Positions 45,050 to 56,500 of a stretch of DNA of 64,000 nucleotides are shown here, piece after piece. Source of the DNA: Amylostereum areolatum. Lineage: Eukaryota > Basidiomycota > Agaricomycetes > Russulales > Stereaceae. Where the stretch lies: positions 1,054,001 to 1,118,000 of the forward strand of contig SAXG01000008.1 of assembly GCA_012932865.1 (NCBI GenBank), given 5' to 3'. The notes beneath the pieces are model-generated. The model saw only the letters and a program-made list of their open reading frames with translations. It had not been told where the DNA came from and searched no databases. Each line of letters begins with the position of its first letter. Positions within the stretch are counted from its first letter, which is position 1. The translations under genes and the position numbers were made by a program.

Positions 45050-46335
45050 CTATCCCACGACACTCTAAAACCGGGATCAGCAGGAGAAAACAAAACTTCA
45101 TACACCATGGGACTCTCACCTTATCATCAAGCTCCAAACCGACGCCCGCCGACTCCCATTCGTCCACCGTTCGCATCAGCTTCTCCGCGCGCGCCCTCAC
45201 ATCCGAGATGGCGTCCTCGCCGAGGGCAAGCCACAGCGGCCAGTGCTCCTTGCCCGCCGCGCGCCCGACGCCGTGCACGAGGTCGACGACGACGTCCGTG
45301 CACTTCATCGGGTCGCCCTTCCGCGGTTTGTCCTCGAGCATGCGGAACATCTGGGCGAGGGCCTTGCGCGTGTCGTCGTAGTCGGGGATGCGTGTGCCGG
45401 ACGCGATGGACGGCAGGTTCATGGACGTGTCGAAAGTGCCGGGGGCGACGATCGTGACGCGGATGTTCCAGGGACGGACTTCGGTGGCGAGGGTCTCCCC
45501 GTAGGCTGTGTAGGGTTTGAATGGGATGCAGACGGAGGAAGAGAAGAGGGGGACACCCACAGTGGACGGCTGCTTTCGATGCTGCATATGCAGCTACGGA
45601 TGGCCTTGTGAGCATGTGATGTAAGGATGCAGTAGCATGGGTTCTCACCAACAGACTACATGAACACGGTCAGCGGCGCGATACGACGGAATGTGAAAGA
45701 CGGAGGCACGCACCGGAATCTCGTTTCGGTACGCCGACCTGCTCCCGACGATGATGACCGTGCCCGACTTGCGCGCGCGCATATGGGGCAGCAGCGCGTT
45801 CGTCACGTTGATAACGCCCGCGTAGTTCGTCTGCATCACGCGCATCATCTGCTCGCCGCTGCAGCAACGAGTAAAGAAAGACAGAAAGAACGTCGCGATC
45901 AGCCAAGCGTACGCGTGCAAAAAAGCGGAGAGGGATGGCGCACCCAAGTTCCTCGCTCGGACCGAGCCCGAGGTTCACGCCCGCGTTGTTCACGAGGACG
46001 TCGACGCGTCCCCAGCGCGCGATGGCCGCCTTCGTGACCTCCTGGATCTCCTCGAAGGGAGCCGTCACATCCAGTTGGAGGACGTGGATGCGGCTGCGCT
46101 CGGCGTCGGACAGGCTGGCCAGGACCGGGTCGAAACGCTTGGTGTTGCGGGCGGTCGCGATAACGCGGTCACCGCGCGCGAGCGCGCGCAGAGCCTGAGC
46201 GAGTCCAAGGCCGGTCGCTGCGCCTACATCGTCGTCGACGACCTCGGTGAGACCGTGCACCAGCCATAGTTGGCCCGGATGGACTGACCTGTAACAAGCC
46301 AAACAGGTCTGGGACGTCTCGTAGGTGAAAGTCAT
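45050..46335 (-). CDS. Short-chain dehydrogenase/reductase (SDR)
   Basis: NAD(P)H-dependent oxidoreductase. The start MTFTYETSQT is standard for this fungal SDR group. The cofactor motif appears as GAATGLGLAQAL, followed by ARGDRVIATARN, the HVLQLDVT adenine-pocket motif and VLVNNAGVN. The catalytic Ser is in IIVGSRSAYRNEIP and the Tyr/Lys pair in AYAASKAAVH. RVTIVAPGTFDTSMN follows. Downstream introns fit, including a 7-nt exon (TCTGTTG) that rebuilds IPSVAAYAASK. Between SQT and GAATG about 24 extra codons stay open (CLACYR...WLVHGLTEVVDDDV); the usual WLVTGAATG appears split, so that intron is unresolved. The stop is TAG 45052-45050 after a short last exon. The substrate is unknown. Confidence 0.82.
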
Positions 46336-47433
46336 CTTGGCGTCGGATGATGATGGGAGAAGATGCTTCGACGCAGAGTCTCCTTTATACAAGGCGGCCA
46401 CCGCCCACCGGGAGATACTGGAGTGTGTGCGTCAAGCTTCATCCTGGATTGATGTGTGCGGTGGGTGGCGAGAGCACGCTGCCGCGTCCCTGCGACGAAC
46501 TGGACGGAGCATCGCGCTGGCACTGCCTGCAGGACCCGAGCCTCCCGCGCGTCGTCCGATCCAAACTAGGCTGCATCGTTGCCTGCTGCTATGGAGTCTT
46601 TTCCAGTCAAGGCCATTGCTCGCGCGGCCGGATCCAGAACCAAGCTTATGTTTTGCGCGCCGGCGTTGTGCGCTCGGACTTTGGCGCCGTCGGACAATGG
46701 GGGTGCTGCAGAGTAGACGTTCCAAGAAATGCGATCAGTTCTATGCGCGTAGACCTTGGGAGCAACTCGGGTCCTGGGACGAGTAGGCTTTTGCTGCAGC
46801 AGGAGGCTGCCTCCACAGGGAGCAGCCTGGCTATGTCCCGTGCCCGGTCCTCTCCCTCGCGAGTCGCGTCCTTCCGACAAGAGTTTACTTGGAGACGTAC
46901 ATTCGGACCTCGTCACAAAGTGAGCCCGCACCCGGATCGCGACGGTAGGAAAGGACTCAAGATTCTTTGATACTATGAGAGTCAGTGAGTGGCTCGGACT
47001 GTGGTAGCGATGATGATGGTTGTAACTTGGAGTACAAACGACGCGCTTTCCTAGTAAGCATCTGCTGACTAAGCCATGCTCGCATCCCTCTGTCTCCCAA
47101 ATTTAATGTCCCCCTCCTGAGTGCATCACCCCAACGAGAACGATCTTGAGGAAAGGAGGAGCTCGGCCTTCAGCATAGCAGACGGGACCAAAGCGTCCCC
47201 GAAAACGGGGGACCCTCCTGCGCGAACGCGACCACGACGCGGTGGGTGAGAACCACTGGCACTGATGATACACCGATGTTACATACAACATGACCAGCCA
47301 CAGGCCAAGACGATATCTTACAACACCACCACCAACCCAAGACCCCCCCACACACATAAATACCCATAACCATACACCCCGCAGAGCCCCAAATCCGCCC
47401 ACGATCGACAGCGAAACCCTTCCAGAAGCGCAC
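46336..47433. other. Intergenic
   Basis: Between the SDR start and the carnitine acyltransferase stop. GC-rich to about 46900, then plainer 3'-flank sequence. Overlapping open frames are not supported as genes. Confidence 0.4.
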
Positions 47434-50400
47434 TCAATACTCCGCCATCGGGATCGTTTTCCCTGAAACAGAGGGAGCTTCAGCACACACCCGCCCGCCA
47501 AAAAAAAGGGAGCCTCAAACGAAACGAAACGCACCGACGTTGAAGTGCTTCGAGCGCGCGCGCGTCCGCCGCAGCACCTCCACATCGCCGCTGTCGAAGA
47601 ACGAGTACCCCGCTGCGCGTCCCCACACCGTCCACATCCATCAGCACACACTCAAAAAGAAAGAAAAAAAAAGATGCAGGAAGAAAGGCAACTCACACAA
47701 CACCCCCGCGTCCCCGTCCCCATCCCCGTCCCCGTCCTCGCGCACGTCCACCCCACTGATCCGCCGCCCCGTCCTCGAGTCGCGCAGCACGCCCCCGTGG
47801 TCCACGAACGGCTCCGCACGCGCGTTCGCGGCGCGCATGAGCGCCTGTAGCGTGCGCTGGACGTCGAGCAGGTACCCGCGCAGCGTGTCGAGGAAGCGCC
47901 TCGTCTGCAGGTGTTTCGACGACGCGCATCTGCCGGACGCGAAGATCAGTACCATGCCCTGAACGCGTAAGAAAAAGGTGGGAGGGGAAGGAGGAAGGGG
48001 AAGGAGGGAAAGGGGGAAGGAGGGAAAGTAAGACACAACGCACACCGACAGCCCATCCTCCTTGATGATGTACCCAATCCCGTACCCGTCCGCCGCGACG
48101 GGCCCGAACCCGAACAGCCTCAGCGCCGAATTCCCGCAGTTGCTCGTGGAGAGGATGGACGTCCCGAGCGTGGACCAGCCCGGATCCGCGAAGATCGCGG
48201 GCATCCGCCGCTTCGCCTCATCCCCCCGGTCTTCAGGTTGCGCCTCCGCCCGACCGGGCGCGGACTCGAGGCTGCTCGCGTCGCTCTTGGGCGAGGGCGG
48301 GGCGGCGTCGGGCGCGGGATCGAGTGTGCCCTCGTGCATCTCGCGTTGGAGGAGGCAGTAGAGGGCGTAGAGGTGGCTGGCGACGGCGGGGGCATCAGCG
48401 AAAAGAGGATGGGATGGATGGATGATGGATGAGGCAAGTCGACGTACCGATCCTGTCCGAGGCCCTGGCTGCATTCCTTCGTCAGCTTGACATGCCGCTC
48501 GCAATGCCTGGACGCAAGGCCGCGATCTTCTGCGCGGGCGGCGCGTCTGAGAAGAAGGTCTAAAGGAGCATCAGCGCCCGCCGCCCACCACCACCGCCGC
48601 CGCCGCCACCACCACAAGAAGATAAAGAGAGGAAAACCCCCCAAGACCCACCTTGACAAACTCCACGCTCTCCGGCTGCACCGTCCGAATCGCCTCCGTC
48701 CGCCCGTGCAGAAAGCCCTTGGTCATCGCGGGCTCGTACGTGCACTCCGTGCGCCCGTACAGCCCGAAGTACGCCGCCTGGAACGCCATCTGCACGAACG
48801 CGTCCGGGCTGAAGCCGTGCGCGGTGATGAACGCCTTCCCGAAGCCCTTGAACTCGAGCGCCTGGCAGTCGTTCTGGCAGATGAGGTCGCTCAGCCGGGT
48901 CTCCGCGAACCGGATCCCGCCCCGCAGGTCGCGTGAGAGCGCCCATTCGAGCTTTTTCGGCGTGCTGTCCACGCGCTCGTGCGCGGGCGCGGGCGGTCTC
49001 GGCGGCGCGCCTTTCGGGGGCTTGTAGGATTTGGCGTGGGGGGAGAGGCGCGCGCGGAAGAGGGTCGGGGCGGAGGGGTTGATGGATTTGGCGAGGAGCA
49101 TGAGGCATTCGGTGAAGATGTCGGCGGCGAACCTGGTGGGGAGGTCAATGCGGGGTACGTTCTGGCGAGAGGGCGACGTATACATACCTTAGCACGGTGT
49201 GGCCGTCCACGCCTGTATGCTCGAAGTTGATCCCTGCTTGGCCATCCGCGGTCACGATGATCTGAAGCTGGATCGGGCGTCGATAACCCTAGGCTATATG
49301 CGCGCGAAAACACCGACCGACGAACCTTGTCGTACCACCGATTGGTACACGTCCCGACCTGCACCCCGTCGATCATCTCGTACGTCCCGCACAAAAAGTT
49401 GTCGCAGAGCTCCGCGAGATCGTGCGGCGCGGCGTCGTCCAGACAGACCACGAAGAGGGCGGTGTCGACGACGTGGAGGCAGGAGGCGTTGGTGCGGTCG
49501 CTGGAGAGCGTTTGGCGGAGCTGGGACCACACCTTGCGGTTCTCGGTCGAGAGCACGCCGATGGAGTTGCGCGCGACCTCGGATTTGGGCAGGGTGTCGG
49601 CGTCCTTGAGGATCGCCTGGAGGTTGTGGAGGACGTCGCGCTCGGTGAGCACGGGTCGGTTCTCGTCGTCGAGCACGTCGAACCAGTCTGGGAGCGTGCG
49701 ATGGGTACGGGGTGGGGATAGGATGAAAGACGAACGGGCTCACAGAACTGGCCATGCCTGAGGACGACGATGTGTCTGGACTCGGGTGTGACTTGGATCT
49801 TGCAGCCTCTCTGCGGAGGGGGGTGAGTATATGCGCCTGAAAAAGGCGGAACGCCCGTACCTTTGTGGGGATGCGCGCGGTACCGAGGAGGCGGGTGTAC
49901 TGGTCCATATCGAGGGGCACGCCGCGGACGGAGTCGGGGTTGAGGATGCCGGCTCGGAGGTCGTGGATGAAGCCGAGGGAGGCGACGATGAGGGAGGCGG
50001 CGCGGGGCAGTTGGGCGCCGCGATCGGGGGAGGGGTCGTCCCTGGCGGCGAACTGAGCTCTCTAACGCGGAGAGGCACGGGCGGGACAGCGGCGGGACTC
50101 ACTCGAGGACGAAGAACGGGTTCAAGGCGAGGACGACCGGGTCCGAATGGGACAGATACGACTCGTACCTGTCGTCGTCTCAGCGTCTCTCCATCCCAAC
50201 AGCCCGCTTAGAGGTTAGAACGCACCAAAACTCCTCGATGTAGCTGCGTCGGCGCGCACGTCAGCCAACAGCAAGGCCGTCCGCTCTTTCCCCCACACAG
50301 GGACTCACCTGTCCCGCTTCTTCGCCCACTCGACCAGCTTGGCCTGGATAACGGGGCCCTCGCCGTTCAGAAAGTCGTCCACCGCCTTCTTCGTCTTCGC

Positions 50401-50559
50401 GTGCTCCTTTGGATCCTGAAGCCCCTCGAGCGCCCGCAGATAACGCCCGCAGGTGTCCTCGAGCGGGGGTATGGGCAGCCTCGGCAGCTTGGACTGGTAC
50501 GCCCACGTCGTGGTCGACCCCGGATCGGGGTGCAAGCTCGGCGTCGGTGCGGTGGTCAT
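47434..50559 (-). CDS. CAT2: Carnitine O-acyltransferase (acetyltransferase type)
   Basis: Moves acetyl groups between CoA and carnitine so that peroxisomal or cytosolic acetyl units can reach mitochondria. The start is MTTAPTPSLHPDPGSTTTWAYQSKLPRLPIPPLEDTCGRYL. YIEEFWYESYLSHSDPVV, LNPFFVLE and GVPLDMDQYTRLLGTARIP follow. The catalytic histidine lies in INFEHTGVDGHTVLRF (about 49200). STSNCGNSALRLFGFGPV and DGYGIGYIIKEDGLSV form the carnitine/CoA site. About a dozen small introns; roughly 700 residues. This is longer than the usual 620-650 because of two disordered inserts (PPRPPAPAHER, and the PDAAPPSPKSDASS region). The C-terminus reads GKTIPMAEY, without an AKL-type peroxisomal signal, and no clear mitochondrial presequence is seen. 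Confidence 0.87.
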
Positions 50560-51674
50560 GACCAGGATGAAGAGGATAAATGCGGGGGAGAGGAGAAGGC
50601 GGGGAATGGGGAGGAGGCTTATAACGGAGTGATTATGACGGATGCGGGGTACGGTGATGATGGAATCTGGGGGGGGGGCGTGACTGGTTTATCTTGTGCT
50701 GCAAGGACTCTCGTCCGCGCTATCGAGTCCGACATCGCTACCAACGGATCCCCATGACCCTCCCAAGACCCTGCTTGTCTCAGCTCCTGACCCCGCCTGC
50801 ACCGCCCATTCCTCCGGAAACGGGCCTGATAGGCAACCCGCTGGTTGACGCGCGGCGGCGCGCCGGCTTGGGGGGAGAAAACCATGGCAAACAGGGGAGT
50901 GGAGGACGGCAGGGCGGGGGTAGGAACAGCCAAAGGGATGCCGTGGGCAACCTCGCAGGGCTTATATCCTCACGGAGCGGGCTTCGCTCAGAAGGTGAAC
51001 GCGGAGAAGGATCGGAGGAGCGCACTCCCCGTGACTTTCACGTGCTGCAGTCCATTTGCTATCTCAGACGATGAAGATGACCAGATATTCCTCTTCATGG
51101 TCAAAGTGCACATTTTATGGGAACGATTCAACGTAGTAGTACACACACTCGTTCCAGGTGAATGAGGTAGGGCATAGACGAAATTCACGGTTCGACATCA
51201 CGGGGGTCGGATGAGCTTCGAAGGTCCGAGTGCTGTTGCACCGGTGAGCAGGTGTACAGTGATCTAGACGTAATTCATTGGATAGACTTTCCTGGTACTC
51301 ATCGGTGACACATCCAACATGGACGACAAGGACCTCCACACGTATGTAGAGGTTTACCTTGGTCACGGTTGCCGTGGAAGAACCGGAAAGCCTCGCGCCC
51401 GTGGAAGCTCGCCGGCCCCTCGAATCACCACACAAGTTATTTGTTCGAAACAATGTCTTGAAGTCTTCCTAGCAGCCATAGCGTTGAATTCATCAACCTC
51501 GTTGGAAATTGAGGCTTGAGAGTGAGGGGAAAGCAACAGGGTCGGCAAGCATTGCATTGTGTACCAAAAAAAACCAACAACCGTGTATAATCTAGCAGCA
51601 CCTGGAAGGGAAACCTCGTCAGCGAACCGCGCGAAAAAAAGAGGCAGGATGAAGGGGCACCGACCCATCGCGCT
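50560..51674. other. Intergenic
   Basis: Promoter side of the carnitine acyltransferase and 3' side of SPP2. Contains a G-run at 50670-50678. No gene recognised. Confidence 0.4.
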
Positions 51675-53125
51675 CTAGTGGTCCCTCCGGCTGCGCTCCT
51701 TGGTGCCGTTCCGTCTAGGAGAACGCTCGCGCTCCTTCTCTCTCCGCCGGTCGCGGTCACGCCTGTCGTCACGATCGTAATCCCGTCGGTCGTCGCGCTG
51801 GTCTCGTCTGCCATCGCGGTCCCGCCCACCGTTGCGGTCGCGGTCGCGTTCGTAGTCCCTCCTATCCCGGTCCTTGGCCTTCTCCCGATACCGTTCCACG
51901 TCTCTATCTCGCGAACCACGGTCCTTGTCGTGTCCACCGCGCTTGGCAGGCTCCGGCGAGCGCGACCCCCTCCTCGACCTAGATCCCGACCCGGGACCTC
52001 TCGCCCTCCTCTTTCCTTCCGCCGCCCACCTCCCTCTTCACCAGCGGCATGTACTTCCTCTCCGGCCGCGTCGCCTTCCCGCGCTTGCTCTTGCTCCCGT
52101 CGTCGAACACCTCCCGCTCCTTCGCGCCGATACCGAGCAACGCCGGACGCGCGACGGGCATCCACGGCTCGACGGGCCCCCGACCCTTGCGACTGGCGGA
52201 CTGGCCCTCCTTCCAGCCCATCCCCCGCAGGAGCGCCGCCCCAAACTGCTCGATGGGAACACGGGCGTAGTCCTCCAATGTGGCCTCCTCCGGGAGGTCC
52301 TCGACGTCCTGCTTGAACGCCTCGTCCTCCGACACCAACGGTATGCTCGCGATCTCCGGCCCTGGGCCGTCGTCGCCGGCGAGGAGCGCGCGGATCGCGC
52401 GTTGGTCCTCCGTCTCCGGTTCTTCTTTCTTCACCTCGTCCTCGTCGTCGTCGGGCGGGGCGGGAGGGGCGCCGTCGACGTCCATGTCGGCGGGCTCGAG
52501 CTTGACCCGCTTGCGCACTTGCAAGCCCTGCATCTGCGGGCCCGAGTTGATCGCGTCGCGCGTGCCCAGCCCCCCCACGCTCCCGTCCGCGCCCGTCCGC
52601 GCACGCGCGCCGTCCGGGACGAAGTGCTGCCTCTGGGCGCCTCCCCGGCGCGCGCGGGCGATCGCGCGCCAGTCGCGGTTCTGCAGCGCGGGGATGACGA
52701 GCGGGCCTTGCGGTTTTTTCTTCTCGTGGAGTCTAAGGGAGCACAGAGGGCCGAGGGGGGCAGCTACTGTGAGTTGAATATCCGCACGTGGGGGGATGGG
52801 GGGACGGGAGGGGAAGGGGGACACACCGCTGCACGCCGAATTGGTCGAAGCCCGTCACGAGCTCGTCCTGCGTCCCGTCGTCTTCCTCATCGCTGGAGTC
52901 GACGGCGTCGACATAGGGCCGCTTGTGGGAGGGTGCGTCGTTGTCGCTTGGGCGGAGGGGGCTGCCGGGGGTCGAGGAGTCGGACGCGGCGAGATGGGCG
53001 GGGAGGGCGGGGATTTTGAAGGTTGAGGAGTCGGAGTCGGCGCCTGTGGATGTTGCGCGGGATACGGGCGTCGGTCGTCGGATGGTGAAGGAGACTTTAG
53101 AGGGGGCGGCGGTCGTGGAGGCCAT
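51675..53125 (-). CDS. SPP2: Spliceosomal G-patch protein SPP2/GPKOW, C-terminal tail out of frame
   Basis: Activates the DEAH helicase Prp2 during spliceosome activation, in the nucleus. The start is MASTTAAPSKVSFTIRRPTPVS. The intron after FGVQR uses an acceptor before LHEKKKPQGPLVIPALQNRDW. The G-patch-like helicase-binding segment is VPIEQFGAALLRGMGWKEGQ, followed by RPALLGIGAKE and RKYMPLVKRE. The main frame stops at 51979 (GERSRVGI). An Arg/Asp/Ser-rich tail (RSRRGSRSPEPAKRGG..., then DRDRRDYERDRDR... to 51675) continues in another frame with no workable intron. One missing base at about 52000 would join them. The tail is typical of splicing factors, so I include it. Confidence 0.8.
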
Positions 53126-53593
53126 GGTGGACGATGACAAGGAGCACTCGAACTTACAACAGGCACAGGTTCGAGGCGTGGGAGCATATTACGTACGTCA
53201 CTGATGTTTGGCTTTCATCCACTTCGTGGTCCCCTCGACATGGACAGTCACCCTCACCCTCATCTTTCGTCTCCACTAAAATCGACCTTGAGTAAAGATC
53301 CAAACTCGCTGGCATGTTGGATGGTTGGTCTTTCAAAGAACCTGGTCGAATATCATGTTCTTCACGTCAATATAACTCCTTTTCCCTCTCCGAAATTTTA
53401 TGACTGGATGACTTTCCCTGTTTGACGAACAGCCAGCCCTCCTCCCGACCCGTCATGTCCTCTAACACCGTCAAATTCTAGTAATCCAAGATACGTGGAA
53501 CATCGTAGCGACTGATCGAGAATCAAGATACAAGCAATACGTCTCTCCGACCTACTCCAGTGCAACCCACCTTCCAGCACATACAGTACCAAA
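53126..53593. other. Intergenic
   Basis: Short spacer between SPP2 (5' end) and the 3' end of the giant gene. No feature seen. Confidence 0.4.
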
Positions 53594-56500
53594 TCAGAGC
53601 CCAAAGTCCCGCGACTCCCTCAGCTTACGCGCACTCAACACCTGGCCCATGTGCGTCGACAGATAGGTCATCCCCTTCCTCCGGAGACCCACCAGCTCCT
53701 TCAACACTGCGACCGGACTCTCTTGGAACGGCGACCACTTCTCCTCGCCCGCAGGACGGTCCCGCGGCCTCACGAAGCCATCGCTCTGCTTGCGGATCCC
53801 GTCGGAGTTGCCATGCCCCATATACAGCCCGAGGAACTTGCAAAGCTCCATGTACGTCTCGAAGTCATCCAGGTACAACTGGCCCGCGAACACGCCCAGC
53901 TGGATTCGAAGGGTCGAGGGCAGCGTCCAACTGACGGGCAGCGGCGGGATGCAGAAGAACCGGAGGTCGGAGAAGGGTTCCATCGACTGGACGACGTGCG
54001 GCGCGTAGAGGTGCAGGTGGATCCCGGACGCGGCGCCCTTCCGGATTATCGGGAGGAACTCGTTGACCTCGAACGGCGACAGAGCGACGAGGCGAAGGAT
54101 GCCTCTGCGGTCCTTGCAGGACAAAATCCAATTGACGGGACGGAGGTAGTCGTGCAGATTCCGGGGCTGCGTGGTCTTCGTGGTCCTCGCAAAGTCCTTC
54201 GTCACCATCAAGTCCTTGCTCCAGGAGGTCGCGCCTCTTACGCGGGGGTTCATCCCAAGGGACTCGTCGAAAGACAAGAACTGGCTGGACCCCGGTCTAA
54301 TGGTGCCCGTGCGGATGAGCCAGCGCACGTCGTCATGCGCCTCGTGGATCGCGGGCGATTCCTTCAACGGCCTTTCCACCTCGCGCTCCCGCTCAACCTC
54401 GTGGTTGACCTCGCGTTCTTGCTCTTCCGCCAGCCGGGTATCGAGGAGATCCGTCACGCCTATGCTCTTCAGGCGCGCGCTCAACTCCGCGTCCTTGAAG
54501 ACCGCGCGGCGCAGCGCGTCCGTCTCGGACGATGCAAGGCCGTACATCTGCTCCAGCGTCTGCCCTTCGGGGCGGAGCCAGCCGCGGCTGAGCCTGTCCA
54601 CGTCGTCGCTGCTGGTCGAAGAGGAGGAGTGTTCGCGGTACACGGTGCTGCGTCGCTTGTAGTCGATTCCCTGCTCGGCCCAGTGTGGAATATGACGCTC
54701 GATGTCGGCGCAGGTCTCGAGCATGGCCCAACGGAGGACGTCCACGGTCTGCACACGCTCGTCATCGGATAGCTTCGCCGCCTTCCGTATGTGTCTGTCT
54801 ATCTCTGCTGGAGCGATGAACATCACTGACTGGCTTACTCCCAGCTGGCGCATGCGCATAGATCCTGCAGTTGATACCCCGTCAGAACATCACATCTACA
54901 GGAAGAGGACATGATGAGTACCTTGAACAACCCGATCCTTCGTGACCTTCTGTCCCAAGGTTACCGCCGCGCGAGTCCCTGCGGGCAGTTTCAAGTCTGT
55001 CCCACGGGTGTGGGCGTCGTCCAAGTACACGATGCATTTGTCCAATTGTTGGCTGAATGACGATGAGATGAATGTCTCCACGGCCCCATCCCGCGTCAAG
55101 ACCTTGAGGTCGTCCGTCTTCGTGAAGAAAACCGCCGCCTCGACTTCTGAGCCCTTCTTCTCGAGCCAGCATCGCGCGAGTTCCTCGTTCTCCATGTCCA
55201 GCATTTGCGCGCCGACGTCGAGAAGCACGCGGATTTCCGGAACCTGTTCCTCGATCTTATGGAGGTAGTCCACGATCGTGCCAGAGGCGCAGACATAGGT
55301 ATTGTTCTCGGGCTGGAGGAGGTGGAGAAGAACGAGGGCGTCTGTACTACGTTGCACGGCCGAGGGCGAATCTTGCTGGGTGATCGACGTCGGGAGGAGG
55401 TACCGGTTGTCCTTCGTCCCGCTGAACCCCGTTGTCACATTCGTCTTCGTCTCAGCAAGGTCCCACCCGGACGTGGCAAGCTTGTGCTCGAAGACCTTCG
55501 CCTCGCGCGGAAATACAACGTTCGACAGGAAAAAGTTGACGACAAGGTGGTTGCCCCGGAACAGCGGAACGAGGAGCGTGTCGACCTGCGCTGTGTCTAT
55601 GGTGTTGACCCCGTCCAGCTTGCGTAGGCCTTCCGGAATGAGGGGCCCACCCACACGAACCCAGGACTCATACTCGAGGGAGGGGTTATCCAGCTTGAAG
55701 AGGATGTCGAAGCACTGCAGCACTTGGCTGGTGGTGAGCCCGCCATAATAGTAGCTGAGGCAAGTGAGGACGACAGCGACGTCAGGGTGACCAAACTCTG
55801 CCTTCAAACTGGGCACATCCTGGAATGCGTGTCGTGAGTTCTCATTTGGCTCGCGAAATATGCCCATGCATGCTTACCTTTGCACGGTAAGGCACCGCCA
55901 TGAGTGACCGGGAAGGGTCCAGTCCGAAATCAACCCTCCAGCGCCGTTCGGTCAATGCGTAGAGAAGAATCCCGGAGCCCTTGTTCAGGAGACCCCGAAG
56001 GAGCAACAGCGCGGGCCAAAGGGAAGATTCTGAACATTCGTCCTTCAAAGTCTTGTAAGCAGCAGGGTCCGCCATGCTTTTCGCCGTAAGGAACTGACGA
56101 GCCGCTGACTGGATGTTGGGTGGAAGGAGGCTGAACGTGACGTTGGGAAGTGCACCGTCGATGACATCGTCGGCGATCGAATCCATCAGGTGGTCGCCAA
56201 TGTGCGGGCCTGTGATACGGATGCTAGGGAACGTCTCGGCCGAGGCGTCCAGGGAAATTTCGAGCTCGTTCGGCCATTCCAGCAACAAGCGAGTGGCGTG
56301 TTGCTTGACTAGAGTGAGGACTTGTTGCGTGGTCGTCCATCGGTATGGATGATCTTCAAGCGGTCGCTGTTCCCCGACGGTGTAGATAAGCTGATAGAGA
56401 ACGTGTAGGAGCTCATCGCTTTCGTCCAAGATATCTCGGGAGTTTAGGTCAAGCCAACGCTGCGATTGCCATAGGGCGCTGGAAACACGACGGTGTTCTG

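Noticed and set aside
46325..46970. Open frames of 150-207 residues upstream of the SDR gene
   Set aside because: They overlap one another in different frames, partly cover the SDR promoter, and show no domain or splice signals.
51678..53019. Long plus-strand open frames across SPP2
   Set aside because: Antisense shadows of the Arg/Asp repeat and acidic coding sequence.
53651..54772. 373-residue plus-strand open frame
   Set aside because: Antisense shadow of the C-terminal exon of the DUF3638 protein, which continues collinearly.
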